DNA of 64,000 bases from CAVTJL01 sp963735065 (GCA_963735065.1 CAVTJL010000001.1:868001-932000), one strand, 5' to 3'. Numbered from the stretch's first letter, positions 1 through 9,019 are shown. Notes: a model not told the origin generated them from the sequence alone. Made by a program: numbers and translations.

Positions 1-356
1 TGGTAGCTGAAGCCGTAGGTCGCGACCTGACCGCTCGAGCCGGCGAGGTCGGCGGCCCAGGTGAGGGTCGCCGCACCGTCGGCCGCCTCGCTCTCGAGCG
101 GCTGGAAGCGGCCGCCGCTGTCGCCCCGTCCGCGCACGTCCTGGACGACGACGATGTAGCCGCGGGCGGCGTACCAGGCCGGGTGCGCGAGCGTCACCGT
201 CGAGGCGATCCTGCGGCCATAGGGCTGGCGCATCAGCAGCACCGGAAAGGAGCCGGGCCCGACGGGGCGGTAGATGTCGGCCGCGAGCTCGACGCCGTCC
301 TCGAGCCGGAGCCGCCGGGTCTCGGGCTCGGCGACGGGCAGGAGCTCAGCCGTCAT
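1..356 (-). CDS. CocE/NonD family hydrolase (peptidase S15-like), N-terminal part
   Basis: The first ~118 residues of an alpha/beta-hydrolase of the X-Pro dipeptidyl-peptidase/cocaine esterase (CocE) group; the rest lies left of the window. Visible family marks are the early beta-strand reading LLMRQPYGRR, the strongly conserved QDVRGRGDSGG segment, and the nucleophile elbow TYGFSY, whose Ser codon is at bases 6-8. Such enzymes cleave acyl or peptide bonds; the substrate cannot be told here. The ATG at 354-356 overlaps the end of the upstream creatininase gene by 11 bases, so the two are probably co-translated and may act on the same amide substrate (inference). Partial because of the window edge, not broken. 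Confidence 0.85.
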   Translation of the reverse strand, partial: MTAELLPVAEPETRRLRLEDGVELAADIYRPVGPGSFPVLLMRQPYGRRIASTVTLAHPAWYAARGYIVVVQDVRGRGDSGGRFQPLESEAADGAATLTWAADLAGSSGQVATYGFSY

Positions 357-1167
357 CGAAGGCCGTTCTCGCCGTCAGCTTCTCGAGCGGAAAGGCCGCG
401 ACGTCCGCGACGAGATCGACCAACGCCCGGGCCGCCCGCTCGAGCAGCTCGGCACCGGTGGCGGCGTCGGCCTTGGTGGCGTCGCCACAAGCACCTGTCG
501 GATGAAGGTCCTGCGCCTGCCAGCCGAAGCTGATGCCGCCCTCGGCGGTGAGGTGACGGAAATCGCGCTCGATCGCGACGGAGCTCGGCTCGAAGTCCGC
601 GGCCTCGCTCATCGTCACCAGCTCCGGGTGCAGATGGAGCATCAGGCTCGTCTCGATGGCACCGGCGTGGATGCCGTGACGCCGCTCGGTCGCCGAGAAG
701 AGATCGTCCATCTCGACCAGATGAAACCAGGAGCAGGCGACGGCGAGCATGCCGAGCTCGACCCGAAGCTCGCGGCAGACGATCTCCATCACCTGCGGCT
801 GGCCGCCGTGGGAATTGAAAAGGATCAGCTTGCGGATGCCCGCGCGGTGGGCGGAGCGGGCGAGGTCGAGCCAGAGGCGGGCCAGGGTGTCGTGGCCGAG
901 GCTCAAGGTGCCCTTGAAGGCCAGGTGCTCGTTGGACTTGCCGACCGGCATCGCCGGCATGACCAGCGCCGGCAGCTCGTCGGGCATCAGCTCGACGGCA
1001 CGGCGCAGGATGCCCGCATTGATGGCCGCATCCACGCGGACCGGCAGATGCGGCCCGTGCTGCTCGACGGCGGCCACGGGCAGGATGGCCACGGTGCCGG
1101 CGAGGTCGAGGGCCGCGAACTCGCGGGTCGAGAGGTCCCACCACCAGCGGGAGGAGGGCCGGGTCAT
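346..1167 (-). CDS. Creatininase family amidohydrolase
   Basis: About 273 aa, the usual length of the creatininase/creatinine amidohydrolase family, metal-dependent enzymes that open cyclic or linear amides. The family's metal-ligand segments are present: VEQHGPHLP near the N-terminus, FNSHGGQ in the middle, and HAGAIETSLML further on. An upstream in-frame start exists (1215), but the ATG at 1165-1167 begins directly before the conserved WWWDLSTREF segment and is preferred. The gene diverges from the LysR gene at 1230, so that regulator probably controls it, together with the CocE-type hydrolase that overlaps its 3' end. True creatininase activity is not implied; the family also contains mycofactocin- and formamide-processing members. 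Confidence 0.88.
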   Translation of the reverse strand: MTRPSSRWWWDLSTREFAALDLAGTVAILPVAAVEQHGPHLPVRVDAAINAGILRRAVELMPDELPALVMPAMPVGKSNEHLAFKGTLSLGHDTLARLWLDLARSAHRAGIRKLILFNSHGGQPQVMEIVCRELRVELGMLAVACSWFHLVEMDDLFSATERRHGIHAGAIETSLMLHLHPELVTMSEAADFEPSSVAIERDFRHLTAEGGISFGWQAQDLHPTGACGDATKADAATGAELLERAARALVDLVADVAAFPLEKLTARTAFDDG

Positions 1168-1229
1168 GGATGTGGCACAGGGATTGCTGCTCTCACCGGC
1201 GACGGCTCCAGCCACGACGAGGAAGCGCC

Positions 1230-2240
1230 ATGCACTTCCAGTGGATCGCGCTCAAATATTTCCGTGAGGTCGTTCACGCACGCTCGATCCGCAAGGCGGC
1301 GGAGCGGCTGCATGTGGCCCCCTCGGCGCTGAACCGGCAGATCATCAAGCTCGAGGAGCAGATCGGCTGCCAGCTCTTCGAGCGCTGTGCCGACGGCGTG
1401 CGCCCGACCTCGGCCGGCGACGTCTTTCATCAATATGTGCTGAAGGCGCAGAACGACCTGGCGCGGGCGCTCTCGGAGATCGACGAGCTGCGCCGGATCC
1501 GCCGCGGTCATGTCTCCCTCACCTGCGAGGAGGGGCTGGCCAAGGACCTCCTGCCCGGCCTCATCGTCGGCTACCGGGAGCACCACCCGCACGTCACCTT
1601 CGCGGTCCGCGTGCGCGACATGGAGGGCGTGGTCGAGGAGGTGGGCGACGGCAGCGCCGACATCGGCATCGCCTTCAACCCCATCCGCGATCCGCGCGTG
1701 CGCCGCCATGGCGAGGTGGCGGTGGCGATCGGCGCCGTGATGCGGCCGGATCATGCCCTGGCGGCCCAGCCCGTGCTCCGTCTGGCCGATCTCATGAGCG
1801 AGCCGCTGATCCTGCCCGACGCCGGCTACTCGCTTCGCCATCTCTTCGATGGCCAGTTCGACGGCAGCGGCGACAGCCTCTTCTTCCGGGTCGCCGAGAC
1901 GACCTCCTTCGAGGCGATGACCGCCATGGTCAAAGCCGGCCTCGGTATCGGCATCCGCTCGCGCGTCGGCATCCGCGGCGAGATCGCCCGCGGCGAGGTC
2001 GCCTTCGTGCCGGTGGTCGAGCGCAGCTTCCACAACGAGAGCGTGGTCGCGATGGTCAAGGCGCGCCGGACGCTGCCGGTCGCCGCCGCCGTCTTCGCCG
2101 ACCGGCTGGCCGGGGCGCTCTCGAGCCTCGGCGATGCCGGGGAGCAGCCCTGGCCCGAGCCGGCGATGGAGGGCCTGCTGCGCGCCGTGTCGGGCGCTCG
2201 GGCCGAGGCTCACCCGACGAGCCTCAGGGCCGTGCCGTAG
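1230..2240 (+). CDS. LysR family transcriptional regulator
   Basis: About 336 aa. The N-terminal winged helix-turn-helix reads HARSIRKAAERLHVAPSALN (residues ~11-30), followed by the linker helix and a substrate-binding domain with the segment DIGIAFNP. The ATG at 1230 follows a GACGAGG ribosome-binding site at about 7 bases; the frame is open further upstream, but that would run into the divergent creatininase gene. LysR regulators typically control the divergent neighbour and their own gene in response to a small coinducer, so the 62-base gap at 1168-1229 should hold the operator for the creatininase/CocE pair. The C-terminus overlaps the convergent ureidoglycolate-lyase-like gene by 31 bases. 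Confidence 0.93.
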   Translation: MHFQWIALKYFREVVHARSIRKAAERLHVAPSALNRQIIKLEEQIGCQLFERCADGVRPTSAGDVFHQYVLKAQNDLARALSEIDELRRIRRGHVSLTCEEGLAKDLLPGLIVGYREHHPHVTFAVRVRDMEGVVEEVGDGSADIGIAFNPIRDPRVRRHGEVAVAIGAVMRPDHALAAQPVLRLADLMSEPLILPDAGYSLRHLFDGQFDGSGDSLFFRVAETTSFEAMTAMVKAGLGIGIRSRVGIRGEIARGEVAFVPVVERSFHNESVVAMVKARRTLPVAAAVFADRLAGALSSLGDAGEQPWPEPAMEGLLRAVSGARAEAHPTSLRAVP

Positions 2241-2719
2241 CGCTCGACGAGCTTGCAGGTGTGATGGTCGACGATGTTGGTGTCGGCGAGCTCGAGGTTG
2301 AAGAAGGACTGCTCCTCGCCCTCGAACATCGGCCCGGCATGCCAGCTGCCCTTGTAGAGCATGATCGCGACGTCGCCCGGCACGCGGAAGGCCTTGATGT
2401 CCTCGAGCCGCGGCTCCGCATCCTCGCGGTCGAGATCCAGCGGCGGCGCTACCGCGACGCACCAGTCATGCCCGCCCACGGAGGCCAGCGATTGGGTCAC
2501 GTGCCGGTGCCGGGTGATCTGCTTGACCACGAGCCCCCGCGCCGGCACGCGCATGGCATAGAAGCGCGGCGTGCCGCCGGTGAGATCGAGCTGGGCATCC
2601 TGCGGGCCGAAGGGCAGGCCGTCCTCCATCGGCGGAATCACGGTGCCGTAGGGCGCAAACGCCTCTTGTGTCAGCGTGTGGATCGGCAGCTCGGTGAGCT
2701 TCAGGCCGTCGCTGGTCAT
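2210..2719 (-). CDS. Ureidoglycolate lyase-like protein (AllA family)
   Basis: 169 aa, the full length of the AllA cupin family, which in allantoin degradation splits ureidoglycolate into glyoxylate and urea. The N-terminal segment TQEAFAPYGTVI, the central ITRHRHVTQ with its histidines, and the GSWHAGPMF and FFNLELADTN motifs match the family. It lies 24 bases downstream of the FMO-like gene and is the last gene of the leftward operon that begins with the ABC transporter. No other allantoin-pathway gene (allantoinase, allantoate amidohydrolase) is visible, so a related ureido- or amide-glycolate substrate is also possible. The 3' end overlaps the LysR gene in a convergent arrangement. Confidence 0.85.
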   Translation of the reverse strand: MTSDGLKLTELPIHTLTQEAFAPYGTVIPPMEDGLPFGPQDAQLDLTGGTPRFYAMRVPARGLVVKQITRHRHVTQSLASVGGHDWCVAVAPPLDLDREDAEPRLEDIKAFRVPGDVAIMLYKGSWHAGPMFEGEEQSFFNLELADTNIVDHHTCKLVERYGTALRLVG

Positions 2720-2743
2720 GATGCGAGAACTCCCCGTCCTTGG

Positions 2744-4204
2744 TCAGGCGGCCGGCAGCGCCGCCGCCCGGTAGCTTTCCTCGAAATCCTCGGCGATGGG
2801 CAGATCGACCGTCGCGAATGCGCGAAGGTCGGGCAGCACCTCCTCGGTCTGCTCCAGAAAGAGGCGCCTCGTGACACCGTCGACGACGCATCGGGCGCTA
2901 TGCCTATGGCCGCTGATCGAGGCGGCGTGAGGCGGATGGCTGACGCTGCTCGCCGCGTTGAAGCAGAAGACGCGCTGGACCCAGGCATCGGCCGGGTCCT
3001 TCGGCAGGAAGGCGAAATCGGGCGCCACATAGGGCAGAGCACCCAGCCGCTCGTCGGCCTCCTCGGGCGGCGGCTGGTAGCGGTCGCGCCAGCGCTGGAT
3101 TAGCGGTGCCAGCGTGCGCAGCTCCCCGCGCGCCTCGAGATCGACGACGACGCCGGTGCCGAGCAGCACATGGTCGACGCGCAGCTCGCCCTGCGGCGTG
3201 CCGATCACGATCTCGCCCGCCTCGAGGCGGAGGCTCGTCCAGGGGCGGCCCGGATGCAGGCGGAAGCGCGGATGGGCCATCGCGGTCTCGAAGGCGAGCG
3301 TCGGCGGCGGCTGGTCGAAGAGACGAAAGTGGCGGGCCACGCTCCAGCGGATCGCGTCCGGGAGCTGGGCGAAATGGCTCATCATGCCCGCCGTCTCGAG
3401 ATGGCGATGCGGGTTGACCCGCGGCAGCCTGGCGCGGCGGAAGCAGAGGTCGACCGAGGCGGCGCCGGCGGCCAGCGCAGCGCCGGCATTGTCGAAGGCC
3501 GAGGCCGCGTGGCCGAGGACGCCGATCCGCTTGCCGGCGAGGCGGGCGAAGTCGATCGGGCCGTTGGTGTGGTGATAGCGCTCGGGCGGCAGGCTCTCGC
3601 TGACGAAATCAGGAACCCGCCAGCGGCCGGCGCCATCGTAGCCGGTGGCGAGCACGACGGTGCGGGCGAGGCGCGTCTCGGCCCGGCCCTGGTGCAGGAT
3701 GTCGACCGCGACGACGCCCGCCTCCGGCCGCACGTCGACGACCTCGACCTCGTTCTCGACCGGCAGCGCCAGCGTCGCCCGGTACCAGCGCAGATAGTCC
3801 ATCCAGTCGCGGCGCGGGATGCGCTCGATCCGGTGCCAGGCCTCCATGCCGTGGCGCACCTGGTACCAGCGCTGCACCGACAGGCTGGGACAGCCGAACT
3901 CCATGCCGTTCAGGGCCTTGGGCGTGCGCAGCTCGCGCATGCGGGCGAAGGTCTCCCAGACGCCCTCGAAGCCCTCGGGCTGGCGGTCGAGCAGCGTGAC
4001 GTCGGGCACACCCTCGCGCCGGAGGGCGGCCGCGACCACGAGGCCCGACTGGCCGCCACCCACGACCAGCACGGCCTGCACCGGGCGCCCGTCGGCGGTC
4101 CGCCGCGGCGTCACCCAGGAGGTCGCGGGATAGGCCAGAAGCTCCAGGTCCGCGCGCGCCTGGTGGGCGAGCTCGTCGAGGGATGAGGGCAGGACGGAGC
4201 TCAT
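2744..4204 (-). CDS. FAD/NAD(P)-binding monooxygenase-like flavoprotein
   Basis: About 486 aa. A GxGxxG-type FAD motif, VVGGGQSGL, lies near residue 46, and a second dinucleotide motif, VLGHAASAFDNA, lies mid-protein, as in flavin-containing monooxygenases and Baeyer-Villiger-like enzymes. The frame is open far upstream, but the real start is the ATG at 4202-4204, which overlaps the stop of the 2-oxoglutarate oxygenase gene as ATGA. Translational coupling to an oxygenase and, further up, an ABC importer argues for oxidation of an imported nitrogenous compound (inference). The family also includes N-hydroxylases; the substrate is unknown. Confidence 0.85.
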   Translation of the reverse strand: MSSVLPSSLDELAHQARADLELLAYPATSWVTPRRTADGRPVQAVLVVGGGQSGLVVAAALRREGVPDVTLLDRQPEGFEGVWETFARMRELRTPKALNGMEFGCPSLSVQRWYQVRHGMEAWHRIERIPRRDWMDYLRWYRATLALPVENEVEVVDVRPEAGVVAVDILHQGRAETRLARTVVLATGYDGAGRWRVPDFVSESLPPERYHHTNGPIDFARLAGKRIGVLGHAASAFDNAGAALAAGAASVDLCFRRARLPRVNPHRHLETAGMMSHFAQLPDAIRWSVARHFRLFDQPPPTLAFETAMAHPRFRLHPGRPWTSLRLEAGEIVIGTPQGELRVDHVLLGTGVVVDLEARGELRTLAPLIQRWRDRYQPPPEEADERLGALPYVAPDFAFLPKDPADAWVQRVFCFNAASSVSHPPHAASISGHRHSARCVVDGVTRRLFLEQTEEVLPDLRAFATVDLPIAEDFEESYRAAALPAA

Positions 4205-5181
4205 GCCGTCTCGGCCTCGGTCGCGCGGTGCTTGGCGATCTTGGCGCGGACATGGGCGCCGGAGTTGACCGGCACGAAGCCGCGCGGCCGGGCGCCAGCG
4301 ACCGGAAGAGGCTCGATCATCGCATCCCAATTGGGCTGGTGGAAAAAGGCGATCGAGAGGCGGTCGCCCGTGGCCGTCTCCGGCGGGCAGACCACCCGAT
4401 GCAGGGTCGAGGTCCAGGCACCCCCGGTCCAGTCCTGCATGAGATCGCCCAGATTGACGACGAAGCTTTCCGGGATGTCCGGCACCGGGAGCCAGGCGCC
4501 GCCGCTCTTGACCTCGAGCCCGCCCGGGGTCTCGTCGCGCTGCAGGATCGTCAGGCTGCCATAGTCCGTGTGCGCGCCTGCGCGGAGCTGGCCCGGCAAG
4601 GGCGGCCGGACGGGTGCGGGATAATGGAGCAAGGAGAGGTTCGTGATGTGGCGATCGATCTTGTCGTCGAACCAGGGCTCGTCGAGGCCGAGGCCCAGCG
4701 CGAAGAGGCGCATCAGCTCGCGCGCCAGCATCGTCATCTCGCGGTAGTAGCGCTCGAGCACGGGCCTGAGCTCCGGCAGCGCTGCCGGCCAGAGATTGGG
4801 GGCGAAGAAGCCCTGTCCTTCCGCCGCGGTGAAGTAGGCCTCGCTGCCGACGTCGACCGGGCCGATGTTGAAGACCTCCTTGAGGTCGGGCGGGGTCGCC
4901 TGGTCGAGCGAGAGGGCCAGCGTCTCGCTCTCGATCGGGGTGAAGCCGCGATAGACGCCGGGCGGCATGCGCACCTCGAGCTTCTGGTCCTCGGGCAGCG
5001 CGAAGAAGGCGAAGGCCGCGGCCCTGGTCGCAACGACGAGGTCCTGCGGCACGCCGTGGCCCGAAACGACGAGAAAGCCCAGCGACCGGCAGGCCTTGTC
5101 GATCTCGGCCGCGACCGCGCGCCTTGCCGCCTCGTTGCCGCGCCGGGCAGGCGCGAGGTCGATCACGGGAATGGCGGTCAT
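4201..5181 (-). CDS. 2-oxoglutarate/Fe(II)-dependent oxygenase (isopenicillin N synthase-like)
   Basis: 326 aa, the typical length. The N-terminal DIOX_N-like domain contains IPVIDLAP and LGFLVVSGHGVP; the catalytic jelly roll carries the Fe ligands in HTDYGSLT (HxD) and a later His in TLHRVV, with RLSIAFF as the 2-oxoglutarate-binding RxS motif. Such enzymes hydroxylate, desaturate or cyclise small molecules. It starts at 5181 inside the stop of the upstream permease gene (ATGA) and ends inside the start of the FMO-like gene, so at least four genes here are translationally coupled. Its substrate is probably what the transporter imports. Confidence 0.92.
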   Translation of the reverse strand: MTAIPVIDLAPARRGNEAARRAVAAEIDKACRSLGFLVVSGHGVPQDLVVATRAAAFAFFALPEDQKLEVRMPPGVYRGFTPIESETLALSLDQATPPDLKEVFNIGPVDVGSEAYFTAAEGQGFFAPNLWPAALPELRPVLERYYREMTMLARELMRLFALGLGLDEPWFDDKIDRHITNLSLLHYPAPVRPPLPGQLRAGAHTDYGSLTILQRDETPGGLEVKSGGAWLPVPDIPESFVVNLGDLMQDWTGGAWTSTLHRVVCPPETATGDRLSIAFFHQPNWDAMIEPLPVAGARPRGFVPVNSGAHVRAKIAKHRATEAETA

Positions 5182-5999
5182 GGTGCAACCTCCAAAGGCT
5201 CGCCGGCGGGGACGAAGGCCCTGCTCCGCGCGCGCCGGGTCCTGTGGCGGCGATAGAGCGCGCTCGCCGCGACGATCAGGGCGGTCAGCACGAGCACCAC
5301 GACCTGCATGGCGTTCAGATCGGGGCTGAGCTCGCGGCGGAACTGCGAGGCGACGATGAGCGAGAGCGGCTGGGTGCGGCCGGCGAGGAAGAGGGCGACG
5401 GTGAGGTCGGCCAGCGAGAGGATGACGCCGATCGAGTAGGCGGCACCCAGCGCCGGCTTGAGCTGCGGCAGGACGACGAGACGGAAGCTCTGCCAGGGCG
5501 TGGCGCCCAGGTCGCGCGCCGCCTCCTCGAGCCTGGAATCGAGGCGGAGGAGCACCGAGGCCAGGATGCAGGTCGTGAAGGGGACGACGATCATCGTCTG
5601 GGCGAGGATCAGGGAGGTGGCGCCGCGGGTCCAGCCCACCCGGCTCATGATCATCGCCTGGGCGATCGAGAGCACGCTCTTCGGCACGAGGAAGGGGACG
5701 AGGACGAGGAGGAGGAAAGGCAGGCGCAGACGGAAGCGCGGGGCGGTAAGCGCCAGGCCGGCCAGCAGGCCCATCAGCGTGCCCAGGATGCCGACCGGCT
5801 GCGCGACGAGGAAGCTGGTGAGAAAGCCGCCGATGAAGGCGTCGTTGCCGGCCAGCTCCCGGTACCAGTCGAAGGTGAAGCCGCTGAGCGGAAAGGCCAT
5901 CAGGCGCGAGTCGTTGAAGGAGAAGATCGCGAGCACGACGATGGGCAGATAGAGGAACGCCACGAAGGCGCCCAGGACGAGCATCACAGGTCGGCTCAT
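5178..5999 (-). CDS. ABC transporter permease (PotC-like)
   Basis: About 273 aa with six predicted membrane segments, the first from VMLVLGAFVAFLYLPIVVLA. The EAA loop that contacts the ATPase is visible as EEAARDLGATPWQSF. It belongs to the spermidine/putrescine (PotC) permease group. The ATG at 5997-5999 overlaps the stop of the preceding permease gene (ATGA), so the longer open frame upstream is discarded. It forms the importer with the PotB-like permease, the ATPase and the binding protein encoded to its right. Confidence 0.93.
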   Translation of the reverse strand: MSRPVMLVLGAFVAFLYLPIVVLAIFSFNDSRLMAFPLSGFTFDWYRELAGNDAFIGGFLTSFLVAQPVGILGTLMGLLAGLALTAPRFRLRLPFLLLVLVPFLVPKSVLSIAQAMIMSRVGWTRGATSLILAQTMIVVPFTTCILASVLLRLDSRLEEAARDLGATPWQSFRLVVLPQLKPALGAAYSIGVILSLADLTVALFLAGRTQPLSLIVASQFRRELSPDLNAMQVVVLVLTALIVAASALYRRHRTRRARSRAFVPAGEPLEVAP

Positions 6000-6868
6000 C
6001 GGCCGAGGCTCGCCACGGCGGCGCGCGCGCCCTTCATGCGCATCAGGAGGCTGGCGCCGAGGCTGGCCGTGAGCGTCAGGGTGAGCAGCAGGCCCAGGGC
6101 CAGAGCCGAGGCCATCGGCCAGTTGAAGGCGGTGCCGAACAGGCTGTCGATCATCGTCATCGCCGTCGAGCCGGAGGTGCCGCCCAGGAGCTGCGGCGTC
6201 AGCATGTCGCCGGCCGCAAGCGCGAAGACGGCAAAGCCGCCGGCAGCGAGACCCGGGACCGTCAGCGGCAGGGTCACCCGGGCGAAGGCCTGGAGCGGCC
6301 GGGCGCCCAGATCCCGTGCCGCCTCGATCAGACGCTGGTCGACCAGCTCGATCGAGACCCAGAGCGCCAGCGCCATGAAGGGCAGGTTGTTGTAGAGCAG
6401 CACGAGGTGGGTCGTGAACGGCGTGAAGAGCAGGAAGCTCAAGGGCTCGTGGATGATACCCAGGCCCTCGAGCAGGCTGTTGACGAGGCCCTCGCGGCCG
6501 AGCACCAGCCGCCAAGCGTAGATGCGCACGATCTCGCCCGTGTAGAGCGGCGTCAGCAGCACCACGAGGCCGACACCCTTCCAGGCCGTGGACAGGGCCG
6601 CGAGGGAGAGCGCCAGCGGATAGCCGAGCGCTGCGGCGAGAACGGCGGTGCCGGCGCCCCAGAGCACGGCCTTGCCGATCAGGATCGCATAGGTCGCGTG
6701 GGTGAAGAGCTCGTGCCAGCTCGCGAGGTCGAAGGCGGGGACGAGGTCGAAGTCCTCGACCGTGAAGAAGCTGAAGACAACGAGAACGAGGAGCGGCAGC
6801 GCGCAGCCCAGGGCCAGCACGAGGGCCACCGGAGCCGCCAGATGGGCACGCCTGAGCGCCAGCTGCAT
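5996..6868 (-). CDS. ABC transporter permease (PotB-like)
   Basis: 290 aa, hydrophobic, with six to seven membrane helices. The first helix is near residues 13-35 and the EAA loop reads EAARDLGARPLQAFARV. It matches the PotB/HisM-type permeases of polyamine-class importers. It starts 4 bases past the end of the ATPase gene and overlaps the next permease gene by 4 bases. With the partner permease it should form the transmembrane channel of the importer; substrate specificity lies in the binding protein. Confidence 0.93.
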   Translation of the reverse strand: MQLALRRAHLAAPVALVLALGCALPLLVLVVFSFFTVEDFDLVPAFDLASWHELFTHATYAILIGKAVLWGAGTAVLAAALGYPLALSLAALSTAWKGVGLVVLLTPLYTGEIVRIYAWRLVLGREGLVNSLLEGLGIIHEPLSFLLFTPFTTHLVLLYNNLPFMALALWVSIELVDQRLIEAARDLGARPLQAFARVTLPLTVPGLAAGGFAVFALAAGDMLTPQLLGGTSGSTAMTMIDSLFGTAFNWPMASALALGLLLTLTLTASLGASLLMRMKGARAAVASLGR

Positions 6869-6872
6869 CGGC

Positions 6873-7934
6873 TCAGGCGGCGCGCGTGATGAAGGAGCGA
6901 TTGGCCGCGAGGTCGAGCCCGACCCCTGCCCCGATGGGCGGCGGCGCGTCGCTGGCGTAGCGCAGGAGCGGCCCCGCCGTCTCGACCTCCACGAGCGAGC
7001 GGGCGCCCTGGTAGACGATGTGCGAGACGGTCCCGCTGATGGCGGGCTTGGCGGCCGCCGGCGAGAGATGCTCGGGCCGGACGACGAGGTAGCCGCTCTC
7101 GCCCGTCTCGAGGCCCGGCACGCAGGCCGCGGCGAAGAGCCCGAGGGGCGTGTCGATGGCGGCCTGGTCCCGGCTCGTCGTGCGGATCGTGCCCGGCACG
7201 AGAGCGGCCTCGCCGATGAAGTCGGCGACGAAGGCGTCGGCCGGCCGGTCGTAGATCTCGGCCGGCGCGCCGGACTGGACGATCCGGCCGTCCCTCATGA
7301 CGACGACGCGGTCGGAGAGCGCGAAAGCCTCTTCCTGATCGTGGGTGACGTAGACGAAGGCGATGCCGAGCCGGCGCTGCAGGTCCTTGAGCTCGATCTG
7401 CAGGTGCGCCCGCATCTTGCGGTCGAGGGCCGAGAGCGGCTCGTCGAGGAGGAGGATCTGCGGCTCGGCGATGATGGCGCGGGCGACCGCCACCCGCTGC
7501 TGCTGGCCGCCCGAGAGCTCGTGCGGGAAGCGGTCGGCGAAGGCGCCCATGTGCACGGCGTCCAGCGCGCGCTGCACCTTGCCCTCGACATCGAGGGCGC
7601 CGCTCCTGAGCCGCAGCGAGAAGGCCACATTGTCGGCGACGCTGAGATGCGGGAAGAGCGCGTAGGACTGGAAGACGGTGTTCACCGGCCGCCGCTCGGG
7701 CGGAACCCCGTCGAGCGGGCGGCCGTCGAGGGTGAGGCTGCCGGAGGAAGGCTTCTCGAAGCCCGCGATCATGCGCAGGATCGTCGTCTTGCCGCAGCCC
7801 GAGGGACCCAGAAGGGTCGTGAAGACCCGCTCCTCGATGTCGAGGTCGACGCCCGCCACCGCGACGGCGCGGCCATAGCTCTTGGTCAGGCCGCGCGCCG
7901 ACAGAAGTGCCGGCGAGCCCGCCGCGGCAGCCAT
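6873..7934 (-). CDS. ABC transporter ATP-binding protein (PotA-like)
   Basis: About 353 aa. Walker A is GPSGCGKTT, the Q-loop follows in VFQSYALFPHLSV, the signature is LSGGQQQR, Walker B is ILLLDEPLSALD and the switch His lies in VTHDQEEA. The C-terminal ~110 residues form a TOBE-type regulatory domain typical of PotA/FbpC ATPases. The ATG at 7932-7934 sits 2 bases past the stop of the binding-protein gene. It energises the two permeases encoded downstream. Confidence 0.95.
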   Translation of the reverse strand: MAAAAGSPALLSARGLTKSYGRAVAVAGVDLDIEERVFTTLLGPSGCGKTTILRMIAGFEKPSSGSLTLDGRPLDGVPPERRPVNTVFQSYALFPHLSVADNVAFSLRLRSGALDVEGKVQRALDAVHMGAFADRFPHELSGGQQQRVAVARAIIAEPQILLLDEPLSALDRKMRAHLQIELKDLQRRLGIAFVYVTHDQEEAFALSDRVVVMRDGRIVQSGAPAEIYDRPADAFVADFIGEAALVPGTIRTTSRDQAAIDTPLGLFAAACVPGLETGESGYLVVRPEHLSPAAAKPAISGTVSHIVYQGARSLVEVETAGPLLRYASDAPPPIGAGVGLDLAANRSFITRAA

Positions 7935-7936
7935 GG

Positions 7937-9019
7937 CTAGGCCGCCTTGACGTCGTTCCAGAGCTTGATCCACTGGGAATAGTTGGGCGGCGCCACCGGC
8001 CACATGAACGTGTCCATGACCGAGAGATCGTCGATGAAGATGGCCTCGCGCTTCTCGGGCGAGAGCTTCTCGCGGACGACGCTCGAGGTCGTGGCGTAGT
8101 TGCCGAGCATCGCGATCTCGTAGGAATAGTCCGGGCCCAGGAGGTAGTTGCCGAACGCGTAGGCGACGTCGACCTTGTCGTCGGGCAGGTCCGCCGGCAT
8201 GGCGAAGCAGTCGCACCAGCCCATGATGCCGGCCTTGGGCTTGGCCATGGCGACCGGCATCTTGTCGTGCAGCTCGTCATAGGGCACGCGCCAGGAGAAG
8301 GCGCAGGTGACCTCGCCGGTGGCGAAGAGGTTGGTGAGGTCGCCGATGGTCTGCCAGTAGGTGCGCAGGAGCGGCTTCTGGGCGATCAGCGCCTTCTTGG
8401 CCTCCGCCAGCTCCTCATCGGTCATCGAGAAGACCCGATCGCGCGGCACGCCCACATAGAGCCCGGCGATGGCGATGCTCTCGAGCGCGTAGTCGCGCAT
8501 GGCGAGCTGGCCCTTGTAGCGCGCATCGAACAGCGTGCCGTAGTCGGCCTCGCCCGGATATTTGTCGGTCCGGTAGATGATCGGGTTCAGGCCCCAGAGA
8601 TAGGGGATGGCGTAGGTCGTGCCCTCCTTGTCCTTGACGCGGTCGGTCTTCTTGAACGGCGAGTACATCATCGAGGTGTTGGGGATCTTGGAGACGTCGA
8701 GCGGCTTCAGCACCTTGGCGTCGATGTAGCGCCAGGCACCGTTGATCGAGGGATTGACGATGTCCCAGTCCGAGGCGGAGCCGGTCTTCAAGGCGGCGAA
8801 CTGGGCGTCCTCGCTGCTCAGGAACGAGAGGCGGATCTTGGTGCCGGTCGCCTTCTCGAAGGGCGCCACATATTCGGGCTTGCCGTTGGAATCCCAGGTG
8901 GCCCAGACGAGCTCGGAGACGGCGGCCCGTGCCCTCTGCGACGGCAGGAGCAGGCTGGCGCCAACGCCGCCGATCGCAGTGGACAACAAACGGCGGCGGC
9001 TCACGGGCAGACTTGTCAT
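7937..9019 (-). CDS. Extracellular solute-binding protein (PotD/PotF-like)
   Basis: About 360 aa. The N-terminus MTSLPVSRRRLLSTAIGG is a twin-arginine-like signal, with cleavage likely after QRARAA, followed by the mature start VSELVWATWDSNGKPEYVAP typical of polyamine/ABC group 1 binding proteins. The start at 9019 has a GGAG site 7 bases upstream; an in-frame start 18 codons earlier would spoil the signal peptide. First gene of the leftward transporter/oxygenase operon. It captures the ligand in the periplasm; polyamine-like or other cationic amines are likely ligands, but specificity cannot be read from sequence. Confidence 0.93.
   Translation of the reverse strand: MTSLPVSRRRLLSTAIGGVGASLLLPSQRARAAVSELVWATWDSNGKPEYVAPFEKATGTKIRLSFLSSEDAQFAALKTGSASDWDIVNPSINGAWRYIDAKVLKPLDVSKIPNTSMMYSPFKKTDRVKDKEGTTYAIPYLWGLNPIIYRTDKYPGEADYGTLFDARYKGQLAMRDYALESIAIAGLYVGVPRDRVFSMTDEELAEAKKALIAQKPLLRTYWQTIGDLTNLFATGEVTCAFSWRVPYDELHDKMPVAMAKPKAGIMGWCDCFAMPADLPDDKVDVAYAFGNYLLGPDYSYEIAMLGNYATTSSVVREKLSPEKREAIFIDDLSVMDTFMWPVAPPNYSQWIKLWNDVKAA

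Noticed and set aside
2210..2719. Allantoin-degradation operon
   Set aside because: Only the AllA-like gene is present; the neighbours are oxygenases and an amine-type importer.
4205..5188. 814-residue open frame joining the FMO-like protein to upstream sequence
   Set aside because: The upstream part is the antisense-frame shadow of the 2OG oxygenase gene; the ATGA overlap at 4201-4204 gives the true start.
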